From the NCBI GenBank assembly GCA_964251965.1, contig CAXULQ010000002.1:417688-481687 (forward strand): a stretch of DNA of 64,000 nt, given 5' to 3'. Positions 62,704 through 64,000 of this stretch are shown here, in pieces. Position 1 is the first letter of the stretch; the number at the start of each line of letters is the position of its first letter. This DNA is from Mucilaginibacter_A sp964251965. Lineage in GTDB: Bacteria > Bacteroidota > Bacteroidia > Sphingobacteriales > Sphingobacteriaceae. The position numbers and the translations under genes were made by a program. The notes below the pieces were generated by a model. That model worked only from the letters and a program-made list of their open reading frames with translations. It was not told the origin of the DNA and did not search any database.

Positions 62704-62894
62704 TAACGGAAAAGGCTTGGCGAAGAACTGGAATTTAAAACCCTTCTGCCGGAACCAAAGTTCAATTAATGTTCCAAAGTTCAATACTTCTTTTACCGGC
62801 TAAATTTTTGTTCCTTCTGCCGAAACTGAAGTAAAATAGCAAAACAAAAGTTGATATTTAAGTCGTCCGCCAGTTTTTTGCCAAACCAATGTTG
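62704..62894. repeat. attC-like module C
   Basis: Left end TAACGGAAAAGGCTTGGCGA, then AGAACTGG. Right end CCAGTTTTTTGCCAAACCAA, then TGTTGGC. The inner part carries CTTCTGCCGGAACC and CTTCTGCCGAAACTG as short repeats and a full TACTTCTTTTACCGGCT arm of the dispersed family (62786 onward). About 191 bp, as in modules B and D. The right-hand part also encodes the last residues of cassette gene 3. Confidence 0.8.
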
Positions 62895-63388
62895 GCTGCA
62901 GTTAAGTATTTTAGAAAAGTTCCAATTACCAATTGCCAAATGAAGATAGAGGTCAAAAGAGTTGGAATATTAAAATTGATTTGTTGTGGAATAAAAGATA
63001 AAAGTCCGAGTATAAAAATGCTAATATAACTTTTTGTATTATGATTTGATTTGGATGAAAAAATAGTAAAGAATAATAAGGTCAGCAAAGCTCCGATCGC
63101 AGCAAGAATAATTAGCTTTAAATCGAAATGTCTGATTACAATACTAATATTTGGATTTATAAAAGTGTATTGAAGGATTGTGTAAGATATAATCATTAAA
63201 GTGGTAAACCAAGCTTTTCTGTCTACAAATTGCCGGGATGCTAATGTAAATGCAACTCCAACAGTAGGAAGATAGCCGTATAAAACTACGAATGTTTCTT
63301 TAGTACTATAAGATAAGCCAATTGAAAGTCCAAGTAGTAAGATTAATACAGAACAACATGAGATTTTTACATCGAAAAGGTTTCGCAT
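62858..63388 (-). CDS. Hypothetical membrane protein, cassette gene 3
   Basis: A 176-residue protein with about five membrane-spanning segments (SVLILLLGLSIGLSY, TVGVAFTLASRQF, LIILAAIGALLTLLFF, YISIFILGLLSFI, LTSIFIWQLVIGTF). No family is recognised. Its last dozen codons (AANIGLAKNWRTT) are read from the conserved end of module C, so the present C-terminus is partly made by the repeat. ATG at 63386-63388. Orientation agrees with the other array genes. Confidence 0.72.
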   Translation of the reverse strand: MRNLFDVKISCCSVLILLLGLSIGLSYSTKETFVVLYGYLPTVGVAFTLASRQFVDRKAWFTTLMIISYTILQYTFINPNISIVIRHFDLKLIILAAIGALLTLLFFTIFSSKSNHNTKSYISIFILGLLSFIPQQINFNIPTLLTSIFIWQLVIGTFLKYLTAANIGLAKNWRTT

Positions 63389-63410
63389 TTATGTTTGTTT
63401 TAATTGCACA

Positions 63411-63600
63411 TAACGGAAAAGGCTTGGCGAAGAACTGGTATTTGAAAACCCGTCAGCCCGAACCAAAGTTAAATTTATAACAAAAAGTTCAATACTGTTT
63501 TTATCAGCTAATTTTTATTCCTTCTGCCGGAACTAAAGCAAAATAGCAAAACAAAAGTTTAATAACTTCCGTCCGCCAGTTTTTTGCCAAACCAATGTTA
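63411..63600. repeat. attC-like module D
   Basis: Left end TAACGGAAAAGGCTTGGCGA then AGAACTGG; right end GTCCGCCAGTTTTTTGCCAA then ACCAATGTTA. 190 bp. Inside is the ATACTGTTTTTATCAGCTAA variant arm (63490 onward). The ends again pair as an imperfect inverted repeat. Confidence 0.8.
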
Positions 63601-63946
63601 CAGGCAGCTTATTTTTAAACTTGTAAAAGCACAAAGTCCGTTTACAAACTTGTCCACCAAACCTAAATTGCGGGTCAAAATTCAGCAACTTATAATTTCA
63701 ACCGGCGGTTTGCCCGCGCTAAAGTCGCCAATGTTTGTTTTTTACAAACTTGAACCTTGCTGCCCGGAAAAAGTCAGTGATGAATACTGTTTTTACCGGT
63801 AAAAAATTAGTCCGCCAAAATTAACCCGCAAGTTTACACCGATAAAAACAGTACAGGAAAAGTCGGCGAAAATTAAAGTCAAACTTGCAATTGTTTAAAG
63901 TCCGGCGTGCAAGTCAGTCGGCGTTTTGTAGGTCTTAAGTTGCATA
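63601..63946. other. Cassette-sized unit with no gene
   Basis: About 346 bp between modules D and E. The longest ATG frame on the minus strand in the cassette direction is 16 codons, and the plus-strand frame that crosses 63584-63802 starts inside module D with a composition unlike a protein. It contains a TACTGTTTTTACC hairpin (63785-63853) and repeated GTCCG/GCCGAC motifs. It may carry an RNA or be a decayed cassette. Confidence 0.5.
63785..63853. repeat. ACTGTTTTTA-type inverted repeat within the gene-less unit
   Basis: TACTGTTTTTACCGGTAAA and TTTACACCGATAAAAACAGTA pair as an inverted repeat ~18 bp per arm with a ~30-bp loop. It is the GTT variant of the TTCTTTTA arm, also seen at 14668-14710. 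Confidence 0.65.
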
Positions 63947-64000
63947 TAACGGAAAAGGCTTGGCGAAGAACTGGAATTTGAATTACGTCCGCCGAAACCA
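63947..64000. repeat. attC-like module E, cut by the window edge
   Basis: TAACGGAAAAGGCTTGGCGA then AGAACTGG, identical to modules C and D at this end. The rest is outside the window, so the array continues to the right. Confidence 0.75.

Noticed and set aside
63584..63802. A 72-codon plus-strand frame at the edge of module D
   Set aside because: It begins inside the conserved module end, is opposite to the direction of the other array genes, and its amino-acid pattern is not protein-like.
1..64000. tRNA, rRNA, riboswitch or replication origin
   Set aside because: I saw no cloverleaf, rRNA core sequence, known aptamer pattern or origin-like cluster while reading the intergenic regions; a covariance-model scan would be needed to exclude small RNAs fully.

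Overview
The window is a low-GC stretch of a Bacteroidota chromosome, most likely from the Sphingobacteriales (Pedobacter-like). The evidence is the style of its genes: Wza lipoproteins paired with long Wzc-type tyrosine kinases, double-DUF1080 proteins, Tat-exported Gfo/Idh/MocA oxidoreductases, TAnnTTTG-type promoters, and few classical ribosome binding sites. The genus is a guess. I saw no rRNA, tRNA or CRISPR array.

Positions 1-49,860, with a kinase/lipoprotein pair out to 53,209, form a very large composite surface-polysaccharide locus. It has three blocks. Block 1 (minus strand, 14,480 down to 1) is an ABC-transporter route: Wza, Wzc, Wzm permease, then GT25, GT47, Wzt, GT11, GT61, three GT2 enzymes, a hexapeptide acyltransferase and a second Wzt cut by the window edge. 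Block 2 (plus strand, 19,810-35,401) is a Wzx/Wzy route: OmpA-like protein, Wza, Wzc, flippase, polymerase, several glycosyltransferases, an FAD enzyme and two tandem proteins of unknown family. Block 3 (40,462-53,209) is a second Wzx/Wzy route: GT26, a beta-helix protein, two serine-acetyltransferase-like enzymes, polymerase, two GT4 enzymes and flippase, with a convergent third Wzc/Wza pair. An IS1-family element, two small inverted-repeat elements and a 1011-residue secreted protein lie between blocks 1 and 2. No priming sugar-phosphate transferase is visible, so chain initiation must be encoded elsewhere.

Between blocks 2 and 3 (35,400-40,460) are a haloperoxidase/PAP2-type lipoprotein, a DUF72 protein, a decayed SRPBCC gene, an IS1-derived miniature element with an 8-bp target duplication, and other fragments. 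To the right of the polysaccharide locus are ssb, a probable oxidative glycoside-cleavage operon (double DUF1080, Gfo/Idh/MocA oxidoreductase, DUF6807), a cupin, two tandem DUF421 membrane proteins with added zinc ribbons, and yjbQ.

From 61,350 to the right edge the character changes. Single unrelated genes, all on the minus strand, alternate with ~190-bp imperfectly palindromic modules whose outer ends resemble integron attC sites. One unit has no gene. This looks like an integron-like gene-cassette array without a visible integrase, and it is the most unusual structure here. A second layer is a dispersed inverted repeat with arms like TGCTTCTTTTATCAC, found at least eight times, mostly just after stop codons, and also embedded inside the cassette modules.
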